Shown here piece by piece: positions 1 through 7,341 of a stretch of 16,459 nucleotides of DNA (position 1 is the stretch's first letter; every line of letters starts with the position of its first letter). This DNA comes from Alkalihalobacillus alcalophilus ATCC 27647 = CGMCC 1.3604 (GTDB lineage: Bacteria > Bacillota > Bacilli > Bacillales > Bacillaceae_D). Location of the stretch: contig NZ_ALPT02000086.1 in NCBI RefSeq assembly GCF_000292245.2, positions 1 to 16,459 on the forward strand, read 5' to 3'. The translations under genes were made by a program, and so were the position numbers. The notes under the pieces were generated by a model that worked only from the letters and a program-made list of their open reading frames with translations, ran no database searches and was not told the DNA's origin.

Positions 1-7
1 AATGATT

Positions 8-427
8 ATGTCTAAAAAAACGATTTATTTTCTTTGTACGGGAAACTCTTGCCGCAGTCAAATGGCGGAAGGCTTTGCGAAACAATTTTTAGCGAGTGAG
101 TGGGATGTGTACAGTGCTGGTATTGAAGCACATGGATTAAATCCGAATGCAATAAAAGCGATGAAAGAAGTGGACATCGATATTTCCAATCAGACATCAG
201 ATGTCATTGACCGAGAGATTTTAAATCATGCTGACTTAGTCGTAACACTATGTGGCGATGCAGCAGATAAATGTCCGACGACACCACCTCATGTAAAACG
301 CGATCACTGGGGATTCGATGACCCAGCAAAAGCGGAAGGAACAGATCAGGAAAAATGGGCCTTCTTCCAACGCGTCCGTGACGAGATTGGGGCACGAATC
401 CAAAGCTTTGCGGAAACAGGTAATTAA
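8..427 (+). CDS. arsC: Arsenate reductase, thioredoxin-coupled
   Basis: Reduces arsenate to arsenite in the cytoplasm so that an efflux pump can export it. The protein has 139 residues when started at the second ATG (position 8), which gives MSKK; that is the usual length of the thioredoxin-dependent, low-molecular-weight-phosphatase-like ArsC family. The P-loop CTGNSCRS carries Cys10, Cys15 and Arg16, and Cys82 and Cys89 lie in the LCGDAADKC segment. These are the residues of the nucleophile and the disulfide cascade in the Bacillus enzyme. An in-frame ATG at 2 would add two residues; the upstream ribosome site is cut off by the window edge, so the start is a family-length choice. It is followed by a strong terminator, so it is the last gene of its unit. 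Any arsR or arsB/acr3 partner would lie upstream, outside the window. Confidence 0.96.
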   Translation: MSKKTIYFLCTGNSCRSQMAEGFAKQFLASEWDVYSAGIEAHGLNPNAIKAMKEVDIDISNQTSDVIDREILNHADLVVTLCGDAADKCPTTPPHVKRDHWGFDDPAKAEGTDQEKWAFFQRVRDEIGARIQSFAETGN

Positions 428-470
428 AAGTTAAATGGAAAAACCCCGTGAGGTTTAAAAAAACAACGAA

Positions 471-520
471 AAAGTATGCTCTTCCCTGCTCCTGTTAGGC
501 AGGGAAGAGTGTGCTTTTTT
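471..520 (+). terminator. Rho-independent terminator after arsC
   Basis: CTCTTCCCTGC (479-489) pairs perfectly with GCAGGGAAGAG (499-509) around a 9-nt loop. Outer pairs extend the stem with an upstream A-run against the downstream T-run (515-520). It closes the arsC transcription unit, and the repeat array starts about 10 nt later. Confidence 0.93.
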
Positions 521-529
521 ATTTTGGCT

Positions 530-750
530 GAGTGCGTGAAAAAGATGAGATAGGTAATGAAAATTTGTGCTGTGGTAAATTATTGTGCGAATGATATGAG
601 ATAGGTAATGAAATGCTGTGCTGTAGTAAATTAGGGTGCGAAAAGTGCGGAATAGGTAATGAAAATCCGTGCTGCGGCATATTAGGGTGTAAATAAAGGT
701 GAATAGGTAATAAAAATCCGTGCTGCGGCAAATTATGGTGCGAATAACCC
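530..750. repeat. 51-bp tandem repeat array A (about 4.3 units)
   Basis: The marker TAGGTAAT recurs at 551, 602, 653 and 704, an exact 51-nt period. Each unit continues with a GTGCTGYGGYAAATTA-like block and a GGTGCGAA-like block. A partial unit precedes position 551 and the last unit decays near 750. Copies differ by point changes; there are no unique spacers between them, so this is not a CRISPR array. Because 51 is 17 codons, one minus-strand frame stays open across the array, but it has no ribosome site and only a GTG start, so I treat it as non-coding. The function is unknown. Confidence 0.9.
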
Positions 751-858
751 AAAAAATTTTTTTTTAACAGGTTCACTTAATTAAGGTTGTCTGATTCTTA
801 AGGGAACTTGAGAAAATGACAGCTAAATGGTTTTATAGAATCGGTTTAGATATTTCAT
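751..858. other. AT-rich spacer with A6T9 tract
   Basis: No gene is visible here. The stretch holds an A6T9 tract (751-765), which is likely to bend, a CTTAATTAAG palindrome (776-785) and a poor promoter-like TTGAGA (808-813) with TTTTAT (831-836). It separates repeat array A from the GntR promoter. Confidence 0.5.
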
Positions 859-888
859 TTGCAATAATCAAAAAGCACGTAATATAAT
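859..888 (+). promoter_or_regulatory. Sigma-A promoter of the gntR-peptide uptake operon
   Basis: TTGCAA (859-864) and a perfect TATAAT (883-888) are 18 nt apart, which predicts transcription from about 895. The operator cluster at 934-1018 lies downstream of this start, a position that suits roadblock-type autorepression by the GntR protein. No experiment supports it; the call rests on consensus match and position. Confidence 0.65.
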
Positions 889-933
889 CTAACGCCAAAT
901 GCACAATTAACAGAAAAGTGTGATATTTTATAG

Positions 934-1018
934 GCATGTCAAACAGGTAGGACATGATTAAGTAAAAAGGGGGGAGGATTTATAAACCTATCAGACAGGT
1001 AAGTTAGGTCGAACAGGT
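934..1018. promoter_or_regulatory. Operator cluster with three RACAGGT half-sites
   Basis: The clearest site is ACCTATCAGACAGGT (986-1000), a 15-bp palindrome with one mismatch to ACCTGTC-N-GACAGGT. That is the TGTC-N-GACA form typical of operators bound by FCD-type GntR regulators. A weaker site is GCATGTCAAACAGGT (934-948), where CATGTC also pairs with GACATG (951-956). A half-site AACAGGT lies at 1012-1018, 18 bp after the equivalent part of the central site. Placement directly before the gntR start suggests autoregulation and control of the whole downstream operon; this is inferred. Confidence 0.6.
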
Positions 1019-1028
1019 TTTTTAAATA

Positions 1029-1736
1029 ATGATGATGAAAAAAGTGAGTACAACCGTAACTGAATATATCGTAAATGAGATTAAAAATGAAAAATATGTA
1101 ATTGGTAGTAAATTGCCGTCTGAAAGAGAATTAATGGAAATATTAGGGGTTGGCAGATCTTCTGTACGAGAAGCATTAAATACTTTAGTAGATATGGATG
1201 TTTTGGAGAAAAGGATGGGAATAGGTGTATTCGTCAAAAAAATAGAACTCAATCATTTAGTTGATACATTTGTTGCTTCTGCATTAATGGATACAAAAGT
1301 TTCAAGTGATTTATTAGATTTTCGGTTCATGCTAGAAGTCGAAATGGCTGGAAAAGCGGCGGAATTAGCTTCTAAACAAGCACTTCAAAAAATGGAACAA
1401 GCTTTAATGCTACATGTGGAGGCGATAGAGAATAATCGACCAACAATTGAACCTGATACCCTTTTTCATCGTTCGATAGCCCTTGCTACAGATAATAAAG
1501 TTTTATTAAAGGTTTATGATTTTATTTCGGACCTTATTTATTCTTTCAAATTAGAATTATTGAAGGTTGAGAGCAAACAAAATAGTCTTGAATATCATCA
1601 AAAGATTTATTCAGCTATAAAGTCGGGCGAGGTTGAATTAGCGAGAAAGTCGATGGGAGAGCACTTATTAGATGTGACGGAACGTTATAAAAAAATTAAG
1701 GAGATGAAGTTAGTAAGAAGCTCATTAAAAAAGTGA
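1029..1736 (+). CDS. GntR-family transcriptional regulator, FCD (FadR) subfamily
   Basis: Probable local repressor of the peptide-uptake operon that follows. The N-terminal winged helix-turn-helix (about residues 8-72) has the GntR signature LPSERELMEILGVGRSSVREAL and a wing GIGVFV. The C-terminal FCD ligand domain (about 90-220) keeps the pattern D143-x3-H147, then H190 and H212, which matches the metal-binding set of this subfamily. The 235-residue length is normal. The start is uncertain: three ATGs in a row (1029, 1032, 1035) have only a weak AGG at about 11 nt, while a much stronger GGGGGGAGGA (969-978) is stranded about 50 nt upstream. The gene lies 52 nt before the binding-protein start with no terminator between, so it is probably co-transcribed. 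The effector is unknown; a gamma-glutamyl or peptide compound is a guess from context. Confidence 0.92.
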   Translation: MMMKKVSTTVTEYIVNEIKNEKYVIGSKLPSERELMEILGVGRSSVREALNTLVDMDVLEKRMGIGVFVKKIELNHLVDTFVASALMDTKVSSDLLDFRFMLEVEMAGKAAELASKQALQKMEQALMLHVEAIENNRPTIEPDTLFHRSIALATDNKVLLKVYDFISDLIYSFKLELLKVESKQNSLEYHQKIYSAIKSGEVELARKSMGEHLLDVTERYKKIKEMKLVRSSLKK

Positions 1737-1788
1737 GTTTTTTATATAGAATGATTAAAAAATTTGTCATTTAGGGGTGAATTTAAAG

Positions 1789-3327
1789 GTGAAAAGAATC
1801 TTAGAGGTTTTTATAGTTTTAGCTGTTCTTACGCTATTTGCATGTAATTCTGCAGAAAATACTTCCACTGATATTGGTGGGGTAGCGGCCAATGAGGCAA
1901 CAGATAAAGACGTTTTAGTTATTGGTTTAGATGATGACCCACCACAATTAGACCCACATCGTTCTTCGGCTGCTGTAGATAGACAGACATTTCAAAGTTT
2001 ATATAACAAATTATTAGATATTGATGAAAATTTAGAATTTGTTGGTGAGCTAGCTAAGGATTGGGATATATCTGAAGATGGGTTGACGTACACTTTTTAT
2101 TTAGAAGAAGATGTCGTATTTCATGATGGGACCCCATTTAATGCAGAAGCTGTAAAGTTTAATTTTGATAGAATGTTGGATCCATCATTTAGTTCTCCAA
2201 GAGCTTCAGAGGTTAACTTGCTAGAAGAAATAGTAATTATAAATGACTATGAAGTTGACTTAGTGTTATCTGAACCTTTTGCTCCGTTTTTATCCGTGTT
2301 AACTGACCGAGCGGGAATGATGGTTTCTCCAACCGCTGTAGAGGAACTAGGAAATGATTTTGCTAATCAACCAGTAGGAACAGGGCCATATAAGTTTGAC
2401 AGTCGAGTTAGTCAAAGCAAAATTGAGTTAAGTCGATTTGAGGACTATTGGGATGAATTACCTGCATTTGAAAAAGTAGAGATTCGACCTTTTGCTGATA
2501 GTAATGTGCGGGTAACCAATCTTGTATCAGGTGATTTAGATATGTTAAATAAAATTGCTTTTAAAGATATAGAGATATTGTCAAATGACCCTAATATCAC
2601 ATTGCTTGAACAAGACGGAATTGGATTCCAAGGAATTCATTTAAACACAACGGTTGAACCGTTTACACAAAAGGAAGTTAGAAAAGCTATCAACCTAGCA
2701 ATAGATCGAGAAGCAATTACCAATGTTGTTTTTCATGGAGGGGCGATCCCATCTGTTAGTCCATTTCCACCAATTAGTTGGGCAGCACCTGAATTTGAGC
2801 AACCGAATGCAAATGTAGAAGAAGCGAAAAAGCTATTAGAAGAAGCTGGAGTATCTGATGTTTCGTTTACGTTAAAAATTAATCCACGACCAGAAGAAGA
2901 ACAAATGGCTCAAATGATTCAACAAATGTTAAGTGAAATAGGCATGACTATGAATATTGAAATGGTTGAATTTGGAACGATGTTGGATCAGTTAGAGAGT
3001 GGTGATTTTCAAGCGGTCCGATTAGGTTGGAGTGGTCGAATTGATCCAGATGGTAATGCTTATCGCTTCTTTTATTCGAATGCAAGCAATAACTATAGTA
3101 ATTTTGCTAATCCAACTATGGACAAGTTACTTGATGAAGCGAGAACCACTGTCGATGTAGAGGCGAGAAAAGAAATATATGAAGAGATTTCAGATTTGTT
3201 ATGGGAAGAATCTCCATACGTATTTGTTTATCACGAACAAGACTATAAAGCTATGAAGAATTACGTAAAAGGGTTTAGACATATTGCTGATCAGATGATT
3301 CGGACAAATTCCATTTATTTCGAATAA
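1789..3327 (+). CDS. ABC transporter substrate-binding lipoprotein, family 5 (peptide/glutathione type)
   Basis: Extracellular membrane-anchored receptor that delivers a peptide-like substrate to the two permeases downstream. I chose the GTG at 1789 because AGGGGTGA (1773-1780) sits 8 nt before it; the upstream GTG at 1777 lies inside that ribosome site. The 512-residue protein starts with a short basic end, a hydrophobic stretch and lipobox LFAC, with Cys19 as the lipidated residue. The mature part has the SBP_bac_5 layout: an LDPHRSS segment, the DGLTYTFYLEEDVVFHDGTP motif typical of OppA/DppA/GsiB proteins, a PVGTGPYKF segment and a C-terminal WEESPYVFVYH. Overall character is closest to the GsiB/DppA group. 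Substrate cannot be read from sequence; the transferase in the same operon favours a gamma-glutamyl peptide. A strong hairpin follows the stop codon. Confidence 0.93.
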   Translation: MKRILEVFIVLAVLTLFACNSAENTSTDIGGVAANEATDKDVLVIGLDDDPPQLDPHRSSAAVDRQTFQSLYNKLLDIDENLEFVGELAKDWDISEDGLTYTFYLEEDVVFHDGTPFNAEAVKFNFDRMLDPSFSSPRASEVNLLEEIVIINDYEVDLVLSEPFAPFLSVLTDRAGMMVSPTAVEELGNDFANQPVGTGPYKFDSRVSQSKIELSRFEDYWDELPAFEKVEIRPFADSNVRVTNLVSGDLDMLNKIAFKDIEILSNDPNITLLEQDGIGFQGIHLNTTVEPFTQKEVRKAINLAIDREAITNVVFHGGAIPSVSPFPPISWAAPEFEQPNANVEEAKKLLEEAGVSDVSFTLKINPRPEEEQMAQMIQQMLSEIGMTMNIEMVEFGTMLDQLESGDFQAVRLGWSGRIDPDGNAYRFFYSNASNNYSNFANPTMDKLLDEARTTVDVEARKEIYEEISDLLWEESPYVFVYHEQDYKAMKNYVKGFRHIADQMIRTNSIYFE

Positions 3328-3337
3328 TCATGTATTT

Positions 3338-3375
3338 GATGTTCCATAGGTTCTTACGATTTTCTATGGAGCATC
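3338..3375 (+). promoter_or_regulatory. Intercistronic hairpin after the binding-protein gene
   Basis: GATGTTCCATAG (3338-3349) pairs with CTATGGAGCATC (3364-3375) as a 12-bp stem with one G-U pair and a 14-nt loop. It is followed by ATTCATTT and not by a T-run, so it should not be a full terminator. Between a binding-protein gene and its permeases such a stem commonly protects the 3' end of the upstream message and raises binding-protein yield; that role is inferred here. Confidence 0.7.
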
Positions 3376-3403
3376 ATTCATTTATCCATATTGGAGGTGC
3401 AAA

Positions 3404-4360
3404 ATGCTGAAGTTTATTCTTCGAAGGGTTGGATTAATGGGGGCAATTTTATTTTTAGTAAGTGTGATTATTTTTTCACTTGTTAATGTGCTGCCTGGTG
3501 ATCCTGCAACATTAATTTTGGGACAAGAAGCAACCCCAGAGGCTTTAGAATCATTACGAGAAGAGATGGGCTTAAATCAACCCCTTATTATTCAATATTT
3601 CGAATGGGTCACCGGTGTACTACAAGGCGATTTTGGTCATTCGATAAGAGATAATACACCTGTCACCACCATACTTGTGCAGAAAATACCTGTCACCTTG
3701 CAGCTAACGATCATGTCTTTTTTTATAGCGATTATGATCGCGGTTCCGGTTGGTATTATTAGTGCAACTAGAAAAGGAACACTTTGGGATTACTCAAGTA
3801 CTTTATTTGCTTTATCGGGAGTATCCATACCGCCATTTTTTTTAGGGATTTTATTAATCTTTGTATTTGCCGTAACACTTGGTTGGTTACCACCTTCAGG
3901 GTACGTACCTTTGAGTGAGGACTTTACGAGAAGTTTAATGTTAATGATTTTGCCGGCCATTACAATTGGAATAAGGCTTTCAGCTGAGTTAACTCGGATG
4001 TTACGGTCCAGCTTGTTGGAAGTTTTACAGGCAGATTTTATTCGTACAGGTTATGCAAAAGGGCTTTTAGAAAGAGGTGTTGTTTTTGGCCATGCTTTTA
4101 GAAATGCTTTAATACCTGTCATTACGGTAAGTGGTTTACAAATGGCCACCTTTTTGGGTGGCGCGGTCATTACAGAAACGATTTTTGCTGTTCCTGGTAT
4201 CGGACAATTAGTGGTTACTTCCATTTTAACGAGGGATTTTCCGGTTGTACAAGGAGCGGTTATGTTTATGGCTTTTGCTGTCATATTAATAAACTTCATG
4301 GTCGATATTTTATACACAGTATTAGATCCGAGGATTAAGCTAGCAGGAGGGACGAAATAA
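3404..4360 (+). CDS. ABC transporter permease, DppB/GsiC type
   Basis: First membrane subunit of the peptide importer. The 318 residues have the family N-terminus (a first membrane helix, then the conserved LPGDPA at about 30-35), about six membrane segments in all and the cytoplasmic EAA loop QADFIRTGYAKG...RNALIPVI that docks to the ATPases. The start is clear: GGAGG lies 7 nt upstream of the ATG. It ends in TAATG, sharing one base with the next permease, so the two are translationally coupled. Sequence character (LPPSGYVPL, VPGIGQLVV) fits DppB, GsiC and AppB equally; substrate is not decided by this subunit. Confidence 0.95.
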   Translation: MLKFILRRVGLMGAILFLVSVIIFSLVNVLPGDPATLILGQEATPEALESLREEMGLNQPLIIQYFEWVTGVLQGDFGHSIRDNTPVTTILVQKIPVTLQLTIMSFFIAIMIAVPVGIISATRKGTLWDYSSTLFALSGVSIPPFFLGILLIFVFAVTLGWLPPSGYVPLSEDFTRSLMLMILPAITIGIRLSAELTRMLRSSLLEVLQADFIRTGYAKGLLERGVVFGHAFRNALIPVITVSGLQMATFLGGAVITETIFAVPGIGQLVVTSILTRDFPVVQGAVMFMAFAVILINFMVDILYTVLDPRIKLAGGTK

Positions 4361-5250
4361 TGGCCCAAACATCTAGTCTTGAAATTAATAGTAAAGTACC
4401 TAGTCCAAGAGTTGAAATGCTTAAAGCAATGATGTCACGCTTTTTTCAGAATAAATTAGCTGTATTTGGTGGTATATTCACTTTTTTACTCATTTTTATA
4501 GCATTATTTGCTCCTTTTATAGTTCCATATGACCCTACTGCACAAAATTATTCGATGATTTTACAAGGACCTAGTGCAGAGCATTGGTTTGGGACGGATG
4601 AAATTGGTCGAGATGTTCTTAGTCGAGTGATTTATGGTGCACAGGTATCGTTGCAAGCTGGATTAATATCCGTTGGAATTGCTTTAGCAATCGGTGTTCC
4701 TATTGGGTTAATTTCCGGATATTACAGAGGATTTTGGGATGAATTTATTATTATGAGGATTACGGATGCGATGCTGTCATTTCCACCACTAGTTCTAGCA
4801 TTAGCTTTAGCTGCAGTGTTAGGAGCTGGTTTGGAAAACGCAATGATTGCGATTGGTATTGTTTTAACGCCAAATTTTATTCGGTTAATCCGTTCTGAAG
4901 TTATTGCTCATCGCGAGAGGGAATATGTAGAAGCTGGTAAAGCATCTGGATTGAAAGATTGGCGTATTATTTCCAAACATATTTTGCCGAATACGATGGC
5001 ACCTATTATGGTTCAAGCAACTTTGGCTATTGCTTCAGCTATCATATCTGAAGCATCACTTAGTTATTTAGGTTTAGGGACTCAACCACCTACAGCAAGT
5101 TGGGGAGCTATGTTATCAGCTGGACAAGGATATTTAGCAACGGCTCCATGGATTGCCTTATTTCCAGGATTGTTCATATTTTTAACGGTTATTTCTATCA
5201 ACTTATTTGGTGATGGAATAAGAGATATGTTAGATCCAAAATTAAAGTAA
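4360..5250 (+). CDS. ABC transporter permease, DppC/GsiD type
   Basis: Second membrane subunit, pairing with the preceding DppB/GsiC-type protein. Length is 296 residues. It has the OppC-type N-terminal cytoplasmic leader and first helix, then the conserved HWFGTDEIGRDVLSRV segment (about residues 68-83), further membrane helices, and the EAA loop REYVEAGKASG...HILPNTMAP. The ATG overlaps the previous stop by one base (TAATG), with an AGGAGG-type ribosome site inside the end of the upstream gene. A 53-nt gap, without a terminator, separates it from the ATPase genes. Confidence 0.95.
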   Translation: MAQTSSLEINSKVPSPRVEMLKAMMSRFFQNKLAVFGGIFTFLLIFIALFAPFIVPYDPTAQNYSMILQGPSAEHWFGTDEIGRDVLSRVIYGAQVSLQAGLISVGIALAIGVPIGLISGYYRGFWDEFIIMRITDAMLSFPPLVLALALAAVLGAGLENAMIAIGIVLTPNFIRLIRSEVIAHREREYVEAGKASGLKDWRIISKHILPNTMAPIMVQATLAIASAIISEASLSYLGLGTQPPTASWGAMLSAGQGYLATAPWIALFPGLFIFLTVISINLFGDGIRDMLDPKLK

Positions 5251-5303
5251 TAATGATATGAAGTGAATGACAAAGCATTGTGTAGGAGGGTGAACAAACT
5301 AAA

Positions 5304-6338
5304 ATGGAAAACAATCAATTAGTTGTAAAAAATCTACACGTTGGCTTCAAACATAAAAAAGGCTTTACAACAATCTTGAATGGAGTAGATTTTTCGGTAA
5401 GGAAGGGTGAAACATTATGTATTGTCGGTGAGTCAGGCTGTGGAAAAAGTTTAACATCATTATCAATAATGGGTTTATTACCGAAGATGGGGCAAGTAAG
5501 TGAAGGAGAAATCCTATTTGATGGACAATCTTTAACCGAAAAAACGAAAACAGAAATGAGCAAAATCCGTGGTAATGATATTTCGATGATTTTTCAGGAG
5601 CCAATGACCTCACTAAATCCAGTACATCGTGTGGGAAAACAAATAGCAGAAGCGATTAAACTTCATCAAAAGGTTTCAAAAAAAGAGGCGTTAAATAAAG
5701 CAGTTGAAATGTTGCGATTAGTAGGTATCCCTTCACCAGAAGAACGTGTTTATAGCTATCCCCATGAATTAAGTGGGGGGATGAGGCAACGTATTATGAT
5801 TGCGATGGCCTTATCATGTAATCCGAAATTACTCATTGCTGATGAACCGACAACTGCTCTAGACGTAACCATTCAAGCTCAAATATTAGAATTAATGAAT
5901 TCATTAAAACAAGAATTTAATATGTCGATCATTATGATTACCCATGATTTAGGTGTTGTGAATGAAGTGGCAGATAAAGTAATTGTCATGTATGCAGGCA
6001 AAGTGGTCGAATACAGCAGTGTAAAATCTTTATTTAAAGAGCCACTACACCCTTATACAAAAGGGTTAATAGAATCTATACCAAAGTTAGATGTTGAGCA
6101 AAAGGAACTTCCAATTATTGAAGGATCTGTTCCGAATCCGAATGAGATGCCAAAAGGGTGTCGGTTCGCTACTCGATGTCCAAATGCTGTAAAAGATTGC
6201 TTTTCAAAACTTCCACCGCTTATATCTGTTAATGATAATCAAGAGGTAAGCTGTTGGATGTATACAGAAAATTGGAATCATATGTCAGGGGAGAGGTGGA
6301 GAGATGAAGAATATCGAGAAGTTGCAGCAACCCGATAA
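5304..6338 (+). CDS. ABC transporter ATP-binding protein, OppD/DppD type
   Basis: One of two nucleotide-binding subunits powering the peptide importer at the inner face of the membrane. In 344 residues it shows Walker A GESGCGKS (42-49), the Q-loop near 98, the signature LSGGMRQR (156-163), Walker B LLIADE (176-181) and switch His214. The C-terminal oligopeptide domain carries Cys286, Cys292, Cys299 and Cys317 (CX5CX6CX17C), the four-cysteine motif known in some DppD/OppD proteins to hold an iron-sulfur cluster. AGGAGGGTG lies about 12 nt before the ATG, somewhat far but the only good site. Its last 35 bases overlap the start of the partner ATPase gene. Confidence 0.95.
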   Translation: MENNQLVVKNLHVGFKHKKGFTTILNGVDFSVRKGETLCIVGESGCGKSLTSLSIMGLLPKMGQVSEGEILFDGQSLTEKTKTEMSKIRGNDISMIFQEPMTSLNPVHRVGKQIAEAIKLHQKVSKKEALNKAVEMLRLVGIPSPEERVYSYPHELSGGMRQRIMIAMALSCNPKLLIADEPTTALDVTIQAQILELMNSLKQEFNMSIIMITHDLGVVNEVADKVIVMYAGKVVEYSSVKSLFKEPLHPYTKGLIESIPKLDVEQKELPIIEGSVPNPNEMPKGCRFATRCPNAVKDCFSKLPPLISVNDNQEVSCWMYTENWNHMSGERWRDEEYREVAATR

Positions 6339-7296
6339 TTTATTAGAAGTACAATCCATTAAAAAGTATTTTCCTTTAGAAAATAATTCTTTATTTAAGA
6401 AAAATAGTCGATTTGTTAAAGCGGTTGATGGTGTTTCATTTGTTGTTAAAAAAGGAGAGACATTAGGAATTGTTGGAGAATCTGGGTGTGGGAAATCGAC
6501 GATGGGGAGAACAATTTTACAGCTTCAAACACCAACTGAAGGAGAGGTTTTGTTTGAAGGAGAGGACATAAGTAAATTTAATCGGAAGCGATTAAGAGAA
6601 ATAAGAAAAGATATTCAAATTATCTTTCAAGATCCATTTGGATCATTAAACCAAAGAATGACAGTTGGAGCGATGTTAAGTGAAATCATTCATGTCCATA
6701 AGATTGTACCAAAAAACGAGGTACTAAAGTATGTTCAAAAGCTATTAGAGGATGTTGGATTGAATAAAGAGCATTATTGGCGATATCCTCATGAGTTTAG
6801 TGGCGGGCAACGTCAACGTATTAGCATTGCAAGGGCATTAGCGGTTAAACCGAAATTAATTATATGTGATGAAGCCGTATCCGCATTAGATGTTTCTGTA
6901 CAAGCACAAGTTTTAAATTTGTTAAAAAAATTAAAATATAAATATAATTTGACCTATATTTTTATTTCACATGACTTATCAGTCGTGAAACACATCAGTG
7001 ATAGAGTAGGTGTCATGTATTTAGGAAAGGTAGTCGAGTTAGCAAATAAAAAAGCAATGTATCAAGACCCTAAACATCCTTATACTCAAGCCTTGTTTTC
7101 TTCGATTCCGGATGTAACGTCGGTAAATAAGAAAGAAAGAATAATATTAAAGGGTGATGTACCAAGCCCTCTGAATATTCCAAAGGGTTGCCGCTTTCAT
7201 ACAAGGTGCCCTGCTGCGGAGAATATTTGTCGAGAAAAAGAACCGGATTTTAGGAAGATAGCAAATGAACATTATGTATCGTGTCATTTAGTATAA
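6304..7296 (+). CDS. ABC transporter ATP-binding protein, OppF/DppF type
   Basis: Second nucleotide-binding subunit, expected to form a heterodimer with the OppD-type protein encoded just before. In 330 residues it has Walker A GESGCGKST (58-66), signature FSGGQRQR (165-172), Walker B LIICDE (185-190) and switch His223. The C-terminal domain repeats the same CX5CX6CX17C spacing (Cys296, 302, 309, 327) seen in its partner. The ATG lies 35 nt inside the upstream gene, behind GGGGAGAGGTGG, so translation is probably coupled. A 45-nt gap without a terminator leads to the transferase gene. Confidence 0.95.
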   Translation: MKNIEKLQQPDNLLEVQSIKKYFPLENNSLFKKNSRFVKAVDGVSFVVKKGETLGIVGESGCGKSTMGRTILQLQTPTEGEVLFEGEDISKFNRKRLREIRKDIQIIFQDPFGSLNQRMTVGAMLSEIIHVHKIVPKNEVLKYVQKLLEDVGLNKEHYWRYPHEFSGGQRQRISIARALAVKPKLIICDEAVSALDVSVQAQVLNLLKKLKYKYNLTYIFISHDLSVVKHISDRVGVMYLGKVVELANKKAMYQDPKHPYTQALFSSIPDVTSVNKKERIILKGDVPSPLNIPKGCRFHTRCPAAENICREKEPDFRKIANEHYVSCHLV

Positions 7297-7341
7297 GTTT
7301 TTTTAATAAGAGATAAATATATATTAAGAGGGGGAAATGAG

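Noticed and set aside
530..750. CRISPR array
   Set aside because: The whole 51-bp unit repeats without unique spacers, and no cas genes are present.
519..776. 85-codon minus-strand frame with a 17-residue repeat
   Set aside because: It exists because 51 bp is divisible by three. It begins at GTG with no ribosome site and converges on the arsC terminator.
3666..3710. Two ACCTGTC motifs inside the permease gene
   Set aside because: They match the GntR half-site but are coding, lack the second arm, and are far from any promoter.
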